Assembly (NCBI GenBank): GCA_036402175.1
Contig: DASWTK010000139.1
Location: forward strand, 1-25,248
Direction of reading: 5' to 3'
From: DASPKM01 sp036402175
GTDB taxonomy: Bacteria > Bacteroidota > Bacteroidia > Chitinophagales > Chitinophagaceae
Length of the DNA stretch: 25,248 nt
The notes beneath the pieces were generated by a model, which was not told where the DNA came from, ran no database searches, and saw only the letters and a list, made by a program, of their open reading frames with translations. The stretch's first letter is position 1. Every line of letters starts with the position of its first letter. A program made the position numbers and the translations under genes. Below are positions 1-6,530 of this stretch, piece after piece.

Positions 1-357
1 TGCGAGCTGACGATCGATGGAGAAGATCATTCAGGCCAGTTTCTCTTATTGGAAGTGATGAATACAAAATCCAATGGGCCCAACTTGTATCTTGCGACTG
101 ATGCTGATCCCGGCGATGGCTATCTGGATATTGTAGCGGTAACGGAAGAGAATAAAGCCAAGTTCGGAAAATACATTGCCGATAAGCTGGAAGGAATAGA
201 AGAACCATTCGATTTTACGAGATTCAGGGGTAAAAACATAAGCATCAGCTGGCCTGGAACTCATTTGCATGCGGATGACGAAGTGATCAAATTAAAAAAG
301 AGCCAGGAAATAAAAATTGAGTTAAAAGAAGGTTTGCTGCAGTTTCTGGTGGAGTGA
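1..357 (+). CDS. Diacylglycerol kinase family lipid kinase, C-terminal part (5' truncated by window)
   Basis: The frame is open from base 1 to the TGA at 355-357, giving about 118 C-terminal residues; the start lies outside the window. The visible part matches the C-terminal beta-sandwich domain of the YegS/DagK-like lipid kinases: a segment ending LLEVMN, then GPNLYLATDADPGDGYLDIV, where the Gly-Pro and D-A-D-P-x-D-G-x-L-D pattern is characteristic, and a basic stretch ending in a short beta strand. Family members phosphorylate diacylglycerol or a related lipid with ATP at the inner membrane face. The N-terminal catalytic GGDG motif is not in the window, so activity cannot be judged. It converges on the DoxX gene. 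Confidence 0.75.
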   Translation, partial: CELTIDGEDHSGQFLLLEVMNTKSNGPNLYLATDADPGDGYLDIVAVTEENKAKFGKYIADKLEGIEEPFDFTRFRGKNISISWPGTHLHADDEVIKLKKSQEIKIELKEGLLQFLVE

Positions 358-404
358 AGCGGTGATTGTTATCTTCCGTGCAATTCATCAGTGAACCGTG
401 ACCA

Positions 405-438
405 ATGAACAGAACAGGCATCGCCTGCTCCTGTTCAT
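405..438. terminator. Hairpin between convergent genes
   Basis: ATGAACAG (405-412) pairs perfectly with CTGTTCAT (431-438). Inside, CAGGC (415-419) pairs with GCCTG (423-427) around a 3-nt loop, with an AA/CTC bulge between the stems. It sits between the converging lipid kinase (+) and DoxX (-) genes, where a bidirectional terminator is expected. There is no clear U tract on either side, so this is a structural call only. Confidence 0.45.
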
Positions 439-499
439 GTAAGCCACTTATATAATTTCGGAATACTGCTGATAGTTTTATGCAGTAGAAGAAATCGGA

Positions 500-973
500 C
501 TATTGATACGCTGCCACAATTGGTTTCTTTACTTTTCTATCGGCGTAAGAAACAACATTGACTTTTCTGGTCAGTAAATAATCAATTGAATATTTACCGC
601 TGCCTGCAAATAACAATACAATGTAAACAAGAAGGTATAACAAGGCAACCTCTTTACCTGAAATTGGATCGGCCGCGTGAATGATAGTTACCGCCACCAG
701 CATGGTAATTATCAGCGGTATTGTTGCAAGCCTTGTTGCAAATCCGGCTAAAATCAAAATGGAGCCAACTACTTCAGCAAAAACAGTCAATCCTAAAGAA
801 AGTTCCGCGCTCATACCAAAAACTCCGGGGAATTGTACCGGTGCTCCCGAAAAGAGCATGATCAGTTTAGGTATGCCGTGCGTTAACATGAGTGCTGCAA
901 TTCCGACCCTGGCTGTTAACAGCGCGAGGCTCGTAGAGTTTGAATGATTATCAGCGTTTAATATTTGTTTCAT
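500..973 (-). CDS. DoxX family membrane protein
   Basis: About 157 residues with four hydrophobic segments: ALLTARVGIAALMLTHGIPKL, the ELSLGLTVFAEVVGSILILAG region, TIPLIITMLVAVTIIHAA, and VALLYLLVYIVLLFAG. The order and the LTHGIPKL and GFATRLAT patterns fit DoxX. These inner-membrane proteins are linked in some bacteria to quinone or thiol redox balance; the function here is unproven. An ATG at 1039 would add 22 residues but overlap the upstream yceI gene and add a polar, non-conserved leader, so I prefer the ATG at 973. It follows yceI by 43 bases on the same strand with no promoter visible between them, so the two are probably one operon. Confidence 0.8.
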   Translation of the reverse strand: MKQILNADNHSNSTSLALLTARVGIAALMLTHGIPKLIMLFSGAPVQFPGVFGMSAELSLGLTVFAEVVGSILILAGFATRLATIPLIITMLVAVTIIHAADPISGKEVALLYLLVYIVLLFAGSGKYSIDYLLTRKVNVVSYADRKVKKPIVAAYQ

Positions 974-1016
974 CGCTATTGATTTTATTGTTGGATGATA
1001 TTTAGTTGTTGTGTAT

Positions 1017-1592
1017 TTATTTTTGAATGAACTCACCATCTGCTTTAATTCTTACTTCATCACTGATCATTGCAGAAGGAAATCCGGCGCCTACATTGAA
1101 GTCTGAGCGTTTAATAACTCCGTCCAGTTGAAAACCGACAGTAGTTGCCTTTGACATTGGATTTTGTGTAGTACCTCTGTATTTCAGGTTCATTGTAACA
1201 GGTTTCGTGATGCCATGCAGGGTAAGATCGCCTGAAAGTTCGTACGAGTCTTTTCCTTTCTTTTTCAGAGAAGTGCTCTTAAAGGTTAATTCAGGATATT
1301 TGACCACATCAAAGAAATCAGCGCTTTTCAGGTGATTGTTCCTTGCTTCAACCCTGGTATCAATAGAAGCGGTTTTAGCCTTCAGTTCAAACGAGGCGTC
1401 GCTGAAGTCCGGTTTTGATGAAGAGACCGTTACGTCAAAATCGTTGAATGTTCCCGAAACGTCGGCAATACCCAGGTGAGTGACTGTAAACCCGATCTGC
1501 GAATGCGGATCATCGTTCTGCCAGGTAGTAAGTCCTGTTGTGAATGAAGCAAGCGTGATAAACGCAGCCAGAATAAGTGTGATTCTTTTCAT
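1017..1592 (-). CDS. YceI family periplasmic lipid-binding-like protein
   Basis: 191 residues starting with a clear signal peptide (MKRITLILAAFITLASFTTG). The mature part has the YceI lipocalin-like pattern: W..D..HS.IGFTVTHLGI near the start, GTF.DFD, the SIDTR.EARN..LKSADFFDV motif, YPE.TFKST, and SGDLTLHGITKPV. Members bind long-chain amphiphiles such as polyisoprenoids in a beta barrel. An in-frame ATG at 1613 would put seven extra residues before the signal peptide, so the ATG at 1592 is chosen. It probably forms an operon with the DoxX gene and lies downstream of a Crp/Fnr gene, with an FNR-type palindrome in between. Confidence 0.88.
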   Translation of the reverse strand: MKRITLILAAFITLASFTTGLTTWQNDDPHSQIGFTVTHLGIADVSGTFNDFDVTVSSSKPDFSDASFELKAKTASIDTRVEARNNHLKSADFFDVVKYPELTFKSTSLKKKGKDSYELSGDLTLHGITKPVTMNLKYRGTTQNPMSKATTVGFQLDGVIKRSDFNVGAGFPSAMISDEVRIKADGEFIQK

Positions 1593-1614
1593 TGTTTTAA
1601 TTTTTTTGATCACA

Positions 1615-1622
1615 CAAAGCTA
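1615..1622 (-). promoter_or_regulatory. Candidate -7 element for yceI-doxX
   Basis: On the minus strand this reads TAGCTTTG, an exact match to the Bacteroidota -7 consensus TAnnTTTG. No good -33 TTTG is present at the expected distance, so a promoter here may need an activator. The predicted start of transcription, around 1608, leaves a leader of about 16 bases before yceI. Confidence 0.4.
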
Positions 1623-1666
1623 CTCCAGCACCACCCCTCGCTCCATTGCGTTCAGGTAAGAAATGG

Positions 1667-1684
1667 CATTGACAAAAATCAATG
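1667..1684. promoter_or_regulatory. FNR/CRP-type palindromic operator
   Basis: CATTGA-N6-TCAATG is a perfect 6+6 palindrome. Read as an FNR box it is TTGAC-AAAA-ATCAA (1669-1682), nine of ten consensus positions of TTGAT-N4-ATCAA. It lies between the Crp/Fnr gene's stop and yceI. Its centre at about 1675.5 is roughly 67 bases upstream of the start predicted from the -7 element at 1615-1622, which is a class I activator position. The adjacent regulator carries the E-x-x-S-R recognition pattern that reads TTGA in FNR. Confidence 0.6.
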
Positions 1685-1705
1685 GAAAGTGTAAAAGGAT
1701 TTTAA

Positions 1706-2284
1706 CTATTTCCTGATCATTTTTTTACGCACCCTGCTAAGTGTTTCAGGCGTAAGGCCCATATAAGAGGCGATCATATGCTGTGGTACCCGTTGAACGA
1801 TCTCAGGATATACTGAAATAAGAGCGGCATATCGCTCTTCCAGCGGCAGGCTGATAATTGAAGTAATTCTTCTTTGCATGGCAATATATGCGCCCGTGAT
1901 CTGTATGCGCATCCAGGTTTCGTATTTTGGCAGCACCTTCAGCATTTCTTCGTGTGAAGATTTGCTGATGAGCAAAAGTTCAGAATCTTCCAGCGCATCA
2001 ATGTTGTAAGTAGCTGGTTCAGATGTAAGGAAGCTGTACAGATCGGAGATCGTCCACCCTTCCAGGGCGAACTGCATGATGTGTTCCGCGCCTTTTTCAT
2101 CAACGGAATAGGACCGCAGCGCGCCTTTTTCAACAAAGGCGATAAACCGGCATACGTCGCCTTCCTGCAGCAGGTATTGTTTACGGCGCAGTTTTTTAGG
2201 AGTGAGGTAGGTTTTTACAATGGCAAGTTCTTCATCGGTGAAGGGGACTTTGTTTCTGAGGGTTTGAAAGAAGATTTCGTACAT
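1706..2284 (-). CDS. Crp/Fnr family transcriptional regulator
   Basis: 192 residues. Residues about 25-115 form a cyclic-nucleotide-binding-type beta roll (YLLQEGDVCRFIAFVEKGAL, then a segment resembling the sensor core). A dimerisation helix follows (about 125-150), then a C-terminal helix-turn-helix: QHMIASYMGLTPETLSRVRKKM. The recognition helix has E180, S183 and R184 in the E-T-x-S-R spacing of FNR. Only one cysteine is present (in GDVCRF), so an FNR-type iron-sulfur oxygen sensor is excluded; the effector is unknown and the beta roll lacks an obvious full cAMP-binding signature. It lies between the sensor kinase gene upstream and the yceI-doxX pair downstream, all on the minus strand, and the palindrome 3' of it suggests control of yceI. 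Confidence 0.88.
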   Translation of the reverse strand: MYEIFFQTLRNKVPFTDEELAIVKTYLTPKKLRRKQYLLQEGDVCRFIAFVEKGALRSYSVDEKGAEHIMQFALEGWTISDLYSFLTSEPATYNIDALEDSELLLISKSSHEEMLKVLPKYETWMRIQITGAYIAMQRRITSIISLPLEERYAALISVYPEIVQRVPQHMIASYMGLTPETLSRVRKKMIRK

Positions 2285-2413
2285 GGAACAGGCAGTTTAT
2301 CGGGAACAAGTTCCGCTTTTTAGGATATACTGCAATGGGGTTATTTTGGAATCCGGTTGAGCGTTTTCTGCTCAGCTCACTGACAGAGCGTCCGCTGTGA
2401 AACATCTGAACAT

Positions 2414-5400
2414 TTAATCTTCCAGGGGCAGGGTGACGATCACCCGCGTTCCGATTGCTTTTCCCTCTTCATTCTTCTTGTCAATGATATCCAGTTTCGC
2501 CTGTCTTTGATTCAGCAGGTTATCCAATTCCAATCTTGATTGGGTAAGATTTACACCTTTGCTTTGATGTACGATACTTGCAGCCGCTTTATTGTGTTGC
2601 GATGATTCCCTGCCAATGCCATCGTCTTCGATTATGATTTCAATACTACCATTTCTTTTACTCACAACCAGCATAACATTTCCAATACTACCTTTAGGCA
2701 TAATACCGTGCCATATAGCATTCTCTATAAATGGCTGGATAATTAATGCAGGTACACCTATTGATTTTAGATCTATCGTTTCATCGATATCTATTTGATA
2801 AGAAAATTTTTCATCAAAACGCATCGATTCCAACTGTAAATAAAGTTTACAGGTTTCTATTTCGTCGTACAGCGTAATTTGTCTTTTGTCGGCATTATTG
2901 AAGAGCGTTCGGATGAGTTTTGAAAAAATAGTGAGATAGATAACAGCCCTTTCGTCCTCATGGTTTTGGATTACTGATTTAATCGCATTTAGGCAATTGA
3001 AAATAAAATGCGGATTCATTTGTGCCCGAAGAGCTTTAGCTTCAAGTTCCAGTAATTCTTTTTCGTGTGCGGCTTTAACTCTTTCCTGTTTTCTCACGAA
3101 CCTCACCCTTAACTTAATTATAAGGTATAATACAGAAAACAGGAATATTCCGGCAATCATCCAAAACCACCACATTTGCCACCACGGTGGCGTGATGATA
3201 ATATTAACGCTTCTCTCAGCCCATACTCCGTTTGGATTTGACCCTTTTATGCGAAATGTATAACGGCCCGGCGGAACATTAAAGTAAAATGCTTTTGTCT
3301 CAGTTCCGCTATTTCGCCAGGTATCATCATAATTCTCTAACATAAAAAGATGCTGATTGTTCTCCGGATTACTGTAGTGCAAAACTGTAAAATCAAAAGA
3401 GAAGACATTTTGCCTGTAGTTGAGTCGAATTTCCTTAGTATCCGAAACGGAAACTTTTAAAGGGCTGTTATTTCCAGCCTTTACCAATTGCTCACCAAGA
3501 TAAAAATCGGTTATAACTACCTGGGGTGGGACGTGGTTTCCTATAATACTATCAGGGAAAAAAGTATAGTAACCACTTTGATCACCAACTAAAATATTTC
3601 CGGACGGACCCTTTAAACTTCTTGCCAAACCGTTTTGATTTCTTCTCACGCCATAATCTTTGCCATACGTAAGCAATTCATCACGTTCAGCGTTTAATTT
3701 CATGATTGTGGCGATGCCAAACAACCATAAATTGTTTTTATTGTCTTCTGTGATAGATAAAACATTGTTGATTGCTAATCCTGTGTTCGGATTTATAAAA
3801 GAGATAAAATTTCCAGTTGAGGGATCAAATCTGAACAATCCCTTATGGAAGGTGCTTGTCCAAATAGTACCGGAAGCATCTTCAAAGATATTCAGGATAC
3901 TATTGCCTTTAAGATAATGCCTGAACTTTCCTGTCTTATTATCCAACAGGTTTATCCCTTGCGTGCATCCAATCCATAACTGGTTTTTTCCGTCTTCCAT
4001 AAAACAAGTAACCCCATCGCTGATAAGACTGGTGGTATCATCCGGATTATGTTTATAATGCGTGAACCTGCGCGTATTGATCTCCATTTTGTCTAACCCA
4101 ACATCAGTCCCTATCCACACGTTTTGGTTCCTGTCTGCATAAATATTTACGATTGTATTATTGATCAGGCTATTGTTGTTCTCCGGATCATGCTGAAAAC
4201 GGGTGAATTTTTCAGTTGAAGGATCAAAATAGTTAAACCCTCCGCCATAAGTGGATATCCAGAATTTACCGGAAGGATCTATACAAATATTGTTTACATA
4301 GTTATTACTGATGCTGTTGACGTTATGCGGGTCATGCACATATTTTTTCAAAATCCTTCCATCCTTCTGTGCTTTGATCAAACCGGTTTCAGTGCCTATC
4401 CAAATTGTTCCGGCACTGTCTTCTATGGCAGCCTGCGTATCTTCATTCAATTCATAGTAGTGGAAATTATGATGCAAAGGATCAACGCGAAATAGATTAC
4501 CTATCATCGTACTTATCCAAAGCACTCCATCTTTGGATGTAAAAGCACACCACCCGTTGAAATCATTGAAACCTCCGGGCAAATGCGGTTCCTGCCATCC
4601 AAAGAATGTTACCTTTTTTGATACAGGATCATAGCGGTTAAGGCCACCAGAGAAAGTTCCAATCCATAATGCTCCTGACGCATCCTCCGTAATAAAAGTT
4701 ATGTGGTCATCACACCAGGGAAAAAGTTTTCTTACGGGAGGTCTGCTTAACTTTTGCGGATGAGCAGGATCATATAAATGCCTTGTAAATACACCCGTTG
4801 CACGATTTAATGAATGTAAACCATCGCCCCCCGTTCCTACCCAGAAAGTTCCACGACTATCTTCAAAAATGGCTCTTATCCTGTTATCAACAAGGCTGTG
4901 AGGGTTTTTTGGATCATGTACAAACCGAACAAATTTTCCGGTTTTTCTATCAAAGCGATTCAGTCCTCCTTCGTCCGGAACTACTCCCTTGTCATTTACA
5001 AACGGACTGCCTGTTCCTACCCATAAAATTCCTTGTTTATCTACATATATTGCACGTACATGATCATTACTAAGGCTTGACGGATCGTTTTTATCATGTT
5101 TATAATGAGTGAGCCTGCCTGTCTTTCTATCCAATTTTTTAAGTCCACCATGCGAGCCTAACCAAATATTGTTTTCATGATCTTCTATGATAATTGTAAC
5201 CGGATCGTTGATCAAACTTGTTTTATCCTCAGGCTTAAATTTAAAGTGAGTAAACACGTTATTAATCGGATCGAATTTATCAAGACCATAAGCTGTAGCT
5301 ACCCAAATAATTCCCCTGGAGTCGCTGTAAACATATGAGACGTTGTTGTTGGAAAGTGAATTACTATCTGAAGGGTCATGCAGGTAATGAGTTGTCTTAA

Positions 5401-5653
5401 GGCCATCGAACCGTGTAAGTCCCTGTGCTGATGCATACCAGATATAACCGTGCACATCCTGTGTAATGGCAACTATCCAGGTTCGCCTGTAATCTTCAGG
5501 CGGCGGTACCAAATGAAATGTCAGTTGCTGCGACCATAAGCGTTTTGCGTCAATAGCTAATAATATAACAACTACAAGCAATCCGATTCGAAGAAAATAA
5601 AGTAGCCTCTTTATTATGGGGATAGTAAGGCTGTTTATGCTGCTTCTATACAT
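2414..5653 (-). CDS. Two-component-regulator-propeller sensor histidine kinase (LytS type)
   Basis: 1079 residues. After an N-terminal hydrophobic signal/anchor (about 15-40) come roughly 13 Reg_prop blades with the repeating core [I/L]W[I/V]GT..GL..[F/L]D, consistent with two seven-bladed propellers. A Y_Y_Y domain follows (NYRQNVFSFDF to PPGRYTFRIKGSNPNG), a transmembrane helix begins near WWQMWWFWMIAG, then a short coiled coil and a His_kinase domain with MNPHFIFN (H882 the likely phosphate acceptor). The HATPase ends the protein, with N-box QPFIENAIWHGI and the DDGIG loop. This is a periplasmic sensor of unknown ligand, often a glycan-related cue in Bacteroidota. It lacks the fused response regulator of hybrid sensors, and no LytTR regulator is in the window. 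Confidence 0.92.
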   Translation of the reverse strand: MYRSSINSLTIPIIKRLLYFLRIGLLVVVILLAIDAKRLWSQQLTFHLVPPPEDYRRTWIVAITQDVHGYIWYASAQGLTRFDGLKTTHYLHDPSDSNSLSNNNVSYVYSDSRGIIWVATAYGLDKFDPINNVFTHFKFKPEDKTSLINDPVTIIIEDHENNIWLGSHGGLKKLDRKTGRLTHYKHDKNDPSSLSNDHVRAIYVDKQGILWVGTGSPFVNDKGVVPDEGGLNRFDRKTGKFVRFVHDPKNPHSLVDNRIRAIFEDSRGTFWVGTGGDGLHSLNRATGVFTRHLYDPAHPQKLSRPPVRKLFPWCDDHITFITEDASGALWIGTFSGGLNRYDPVSKKVTFFGWQEPHLPGGFNDFNGWCAFTSKDGVLWISTMIGNLFRVDPLHHNFHYYELNEDTQAAIEDSAGTIWIGTETGLIKAQKDGRILKKYVHDPHNVNSISNNYVNNICIDPSGKFWISTYGGGFNYFDPSTEKFTRFQHDPENNNSLINNTIVNIYADRNQNVWIGTDVGLDKMEINTRRFTHYKHNPDDTTSLISDGVTCFMEDGKNQLWIGCTQGINLLDNKTGKFRHYLKGNSILNIFEDASGTIWTSTFHKGLFRFDPSTGNFISFINPNTGLAINNVLSITEDNKNNLWLFGIATIMKLNAERDELLTYGKDYGVRRNQNGLARSLKGPSGNILVGDQSGYYTFFPDSIIGNHVPPQVVITDFYLGEQLVKAGNNSPLKVSVSDTKEIRLNYRQNVFSFDFTVLHYSNPENNQHLFMLENYDDTWRNSGTETKAFYFNVPPGRYTFRIKGSNPNGVWAERSVNIIITPPWWQMWWFWMIAGIFLFSVLYLIIKLRVRFVRKQERVKAAHEKELLELEAKALRAQMNPHFIFNCLNAIKSVIQNHEDERAVIYLTIFSKLIRTLFNNADKRQITLYDEIETCKLYLQLESMRFDEKFSYQIDIDETIDLKSIGVPALIIQPFIENAIWHGIMPKGSIGNVMLVVSKRNGSIEIIIEDDGIGRESSQHNKAAASIVHQSKGVNLTQSRLELDNLLNQRQAKLDIIDKKNEEGKAIGTRVIVTLPLED

Positions 5654-5834
5654 TCAGAAGGTTGTCTGCCTATTAAGTTAACCAAATTTTCTCGCTGTAA
5701 ATAACGGGCTCTTTTCCGCGTTGGGCTGAAAGTGAGGCATGAAAAGGTGTTGTTTGATGAAGGTGAACTATAACCTGGTCTTGCATTATAGTGCCAAAAT
5801 TCCTAAGCGCGGTCTGTGACCGCCGAAGCCCACC

Positions 5835-5869
5835 AAAACAAAACCCACCTAAGCTAAAGCTTCGGTGGG
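5835..5869 (-). terminator. Intrinsic terminator of tRNA-Ser
   Basis: On the minus strand CCCACC (from 5869-5864) pairs with GGTGGG (5849-5844); an inner AAGC/GCTT stem closes a 4-nt loop. The RNA then continues with UUUUGUUUU (5843-5835). It lies directly 3' of the tRNA, which makes the tRNA a single-gene transcription unit. Confidence 0.75.
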
Positions 5870-5875
5870 CGAAGG

Positions 5876-5966
5876 CGGTGAGGGAGGGATTCGAACCCTC
5901 GGTACATCTTTAAGGACGTACGACGGTTTAGCAAACCGTTGATTTCAGCCACTCATCCACCTCACC
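5876..5966 (-). tRNA. tRNA-Ser (anticodon GCT)
   Basis: 91 nt class II tRNA. The acceptor arm GGTGAGG (5966-5960) pairs with CCTCACC (5883-5877) and the discriminator is G at 5876. The anticodon stem ACGGTTT-GCT-AAACCGT places GCT at 5932-5930, which decodes AGC and AGU. The long variable arm, built on a CGTACG-type stem, and the TTCGAAT T-loop are typical of tRNA-Ser. CCA is not encoded; the sequence continues CCTTCG, so it must be added after transcription. It has its own promoter and terminator. Confidence 0.96.
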
Positions 5967-6008
5967 GTGGGCTGATTATGCCGCTTATAGCAGCTTTTTT
6001 AAGGACCG

Positions 6009-6039
6009 CAAAAATAGCATGAAACAGGTTAAAAGCAAA
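6009..6039 (-). promoter_or_regulatory. Bacteroidota-type promoter of tRNA-Ser
   Basis: On the minus strand: TTTG (6039-6036), exactly 19 bases, then TATTTTTG (6016-6009), matching TTTG-N19-TAnnTTTG at every fixed position. Transcription should start near 6002, giving a short 5' leader of about 36 bases before the tRNA. It lies just downstream of the acylphosphatase stop codon. Confidence 0.8.
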
Positions 6040-6053
6040 AAAGAATTGCTTCT

Positions 6054-6326
6054 TCAGCGGCGCACCACCCTGAAGCCTTCAAACCTGGTAAAAGGAAGAT
6101 CAGAAACACTCACTTCTTTCACTTCGGCCCGGGGAGGACCATCATGACACCATCGGATTAATGCTGCAACCTTCTCTTCAGCACCAGATACTAAAACCTC
6201 CACGCTCCCGTCCGGCAAATTCCTTACCTCTCCCTCCACTCCCAACTCTTCCGCCTTTTCCTTCGTTGCCGCCCGAAAATATACTCCCTGAACCTCTCCT
6301 CTTATTATTATCCGTTTGCAAACCAT
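6054..6326 (-). CDS. acyP: Acylphosphatase
   Basis: 90 residues, the normal family size. It hydrolyses acyl phosphates (carboxyl-phosphate bonds) in the cytoplasm. The family core is intact: RIIIRGEVQGVYFRAAT with catalytic R18, then LGVEGEVRNLPDGSVEV with catalytic N36, and the conserved WCHDGPPRAEVKEV near the C-terminus. The usual GWVRN reads GEVRN here, so the Trp is replaced by Glu; this position is not catalytic. It follows dnaA on the same strand but is separated from it by an intrinsic terminator and a repeat tract, so it is probably transcribed alone. Confidence 0.93.
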   Translation of the reverse strand: MVCKRIIIRGEVQGVYFRAATKEKAEELGVEGEVRNLPDGSVEVLVSGAEEKVAALIRWCHDGPPRAEVKEVSVSDLPFTRFEGFRVVRR

Positions 6327-6360
6327 TACGCGAAATTAATCCATAAACAACTCGTCAATT

Positions 6361-6453
6361 CATTCCTCCATGAACCAATCACTCATGAGCCAATCCTCAA
6401 ATCCTCAAATCCTCCAATCCTCAAATCCCCCAATCCTCAAATTAGCTAATTGG
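6361..6453 (-). repeat. Short tandem repeat tract (TTGAGGA family), copy 1
   Basis: Read on the minus strand (the sense of dnaA), the tract is a run of 7-9-nt units such as GGATTTGA, GGATTGG and GGATTGGGGGATTTGA, fading into GGATTGGCTCATGAG-like sequence. It lies in the dnaA-acyP gap, downstream of the dnaA terminator. The words GGATTTGAGGATTTGAGGAT and GGATTGGGGGATTTG also occur in the tract after the ABC permease gene (14580 onward), in the same sense relative to the preceding gene. No coding potential is supported here. Confidence 0.8.
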
Positions 6454-6476
6454 CTTATCGGCAAAATTTGCTTATT

Positions 6477-6505
6477 AAAAAAAAAAGCCTCGCTTTCGCG
6501 TGGCT
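6477..6505 (-). terminator. Intrinsic terminator of dnaA
   Basis: On the minus strand AGCC-A-CGC closes on GCG-A-GGCT through a GAAA tetraloop with one A/A mismatch, followed directly by ten U (6486-6477). It lies 25 bases after the dnaA stop codon. This is the clearest intrinsic terminator in the window. Confidence 0.88.
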
Positions 6506-6530
6506 CTTTCAAATTTCTTTCTCGGGGTTA

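Noticed and set aside
2358..2374. Possible terminator of the sensor kinase gene
   Set aside because: TGAGC-N7-GCTCA is only five pairs with no U run after it on the minus strand, too weak to call.
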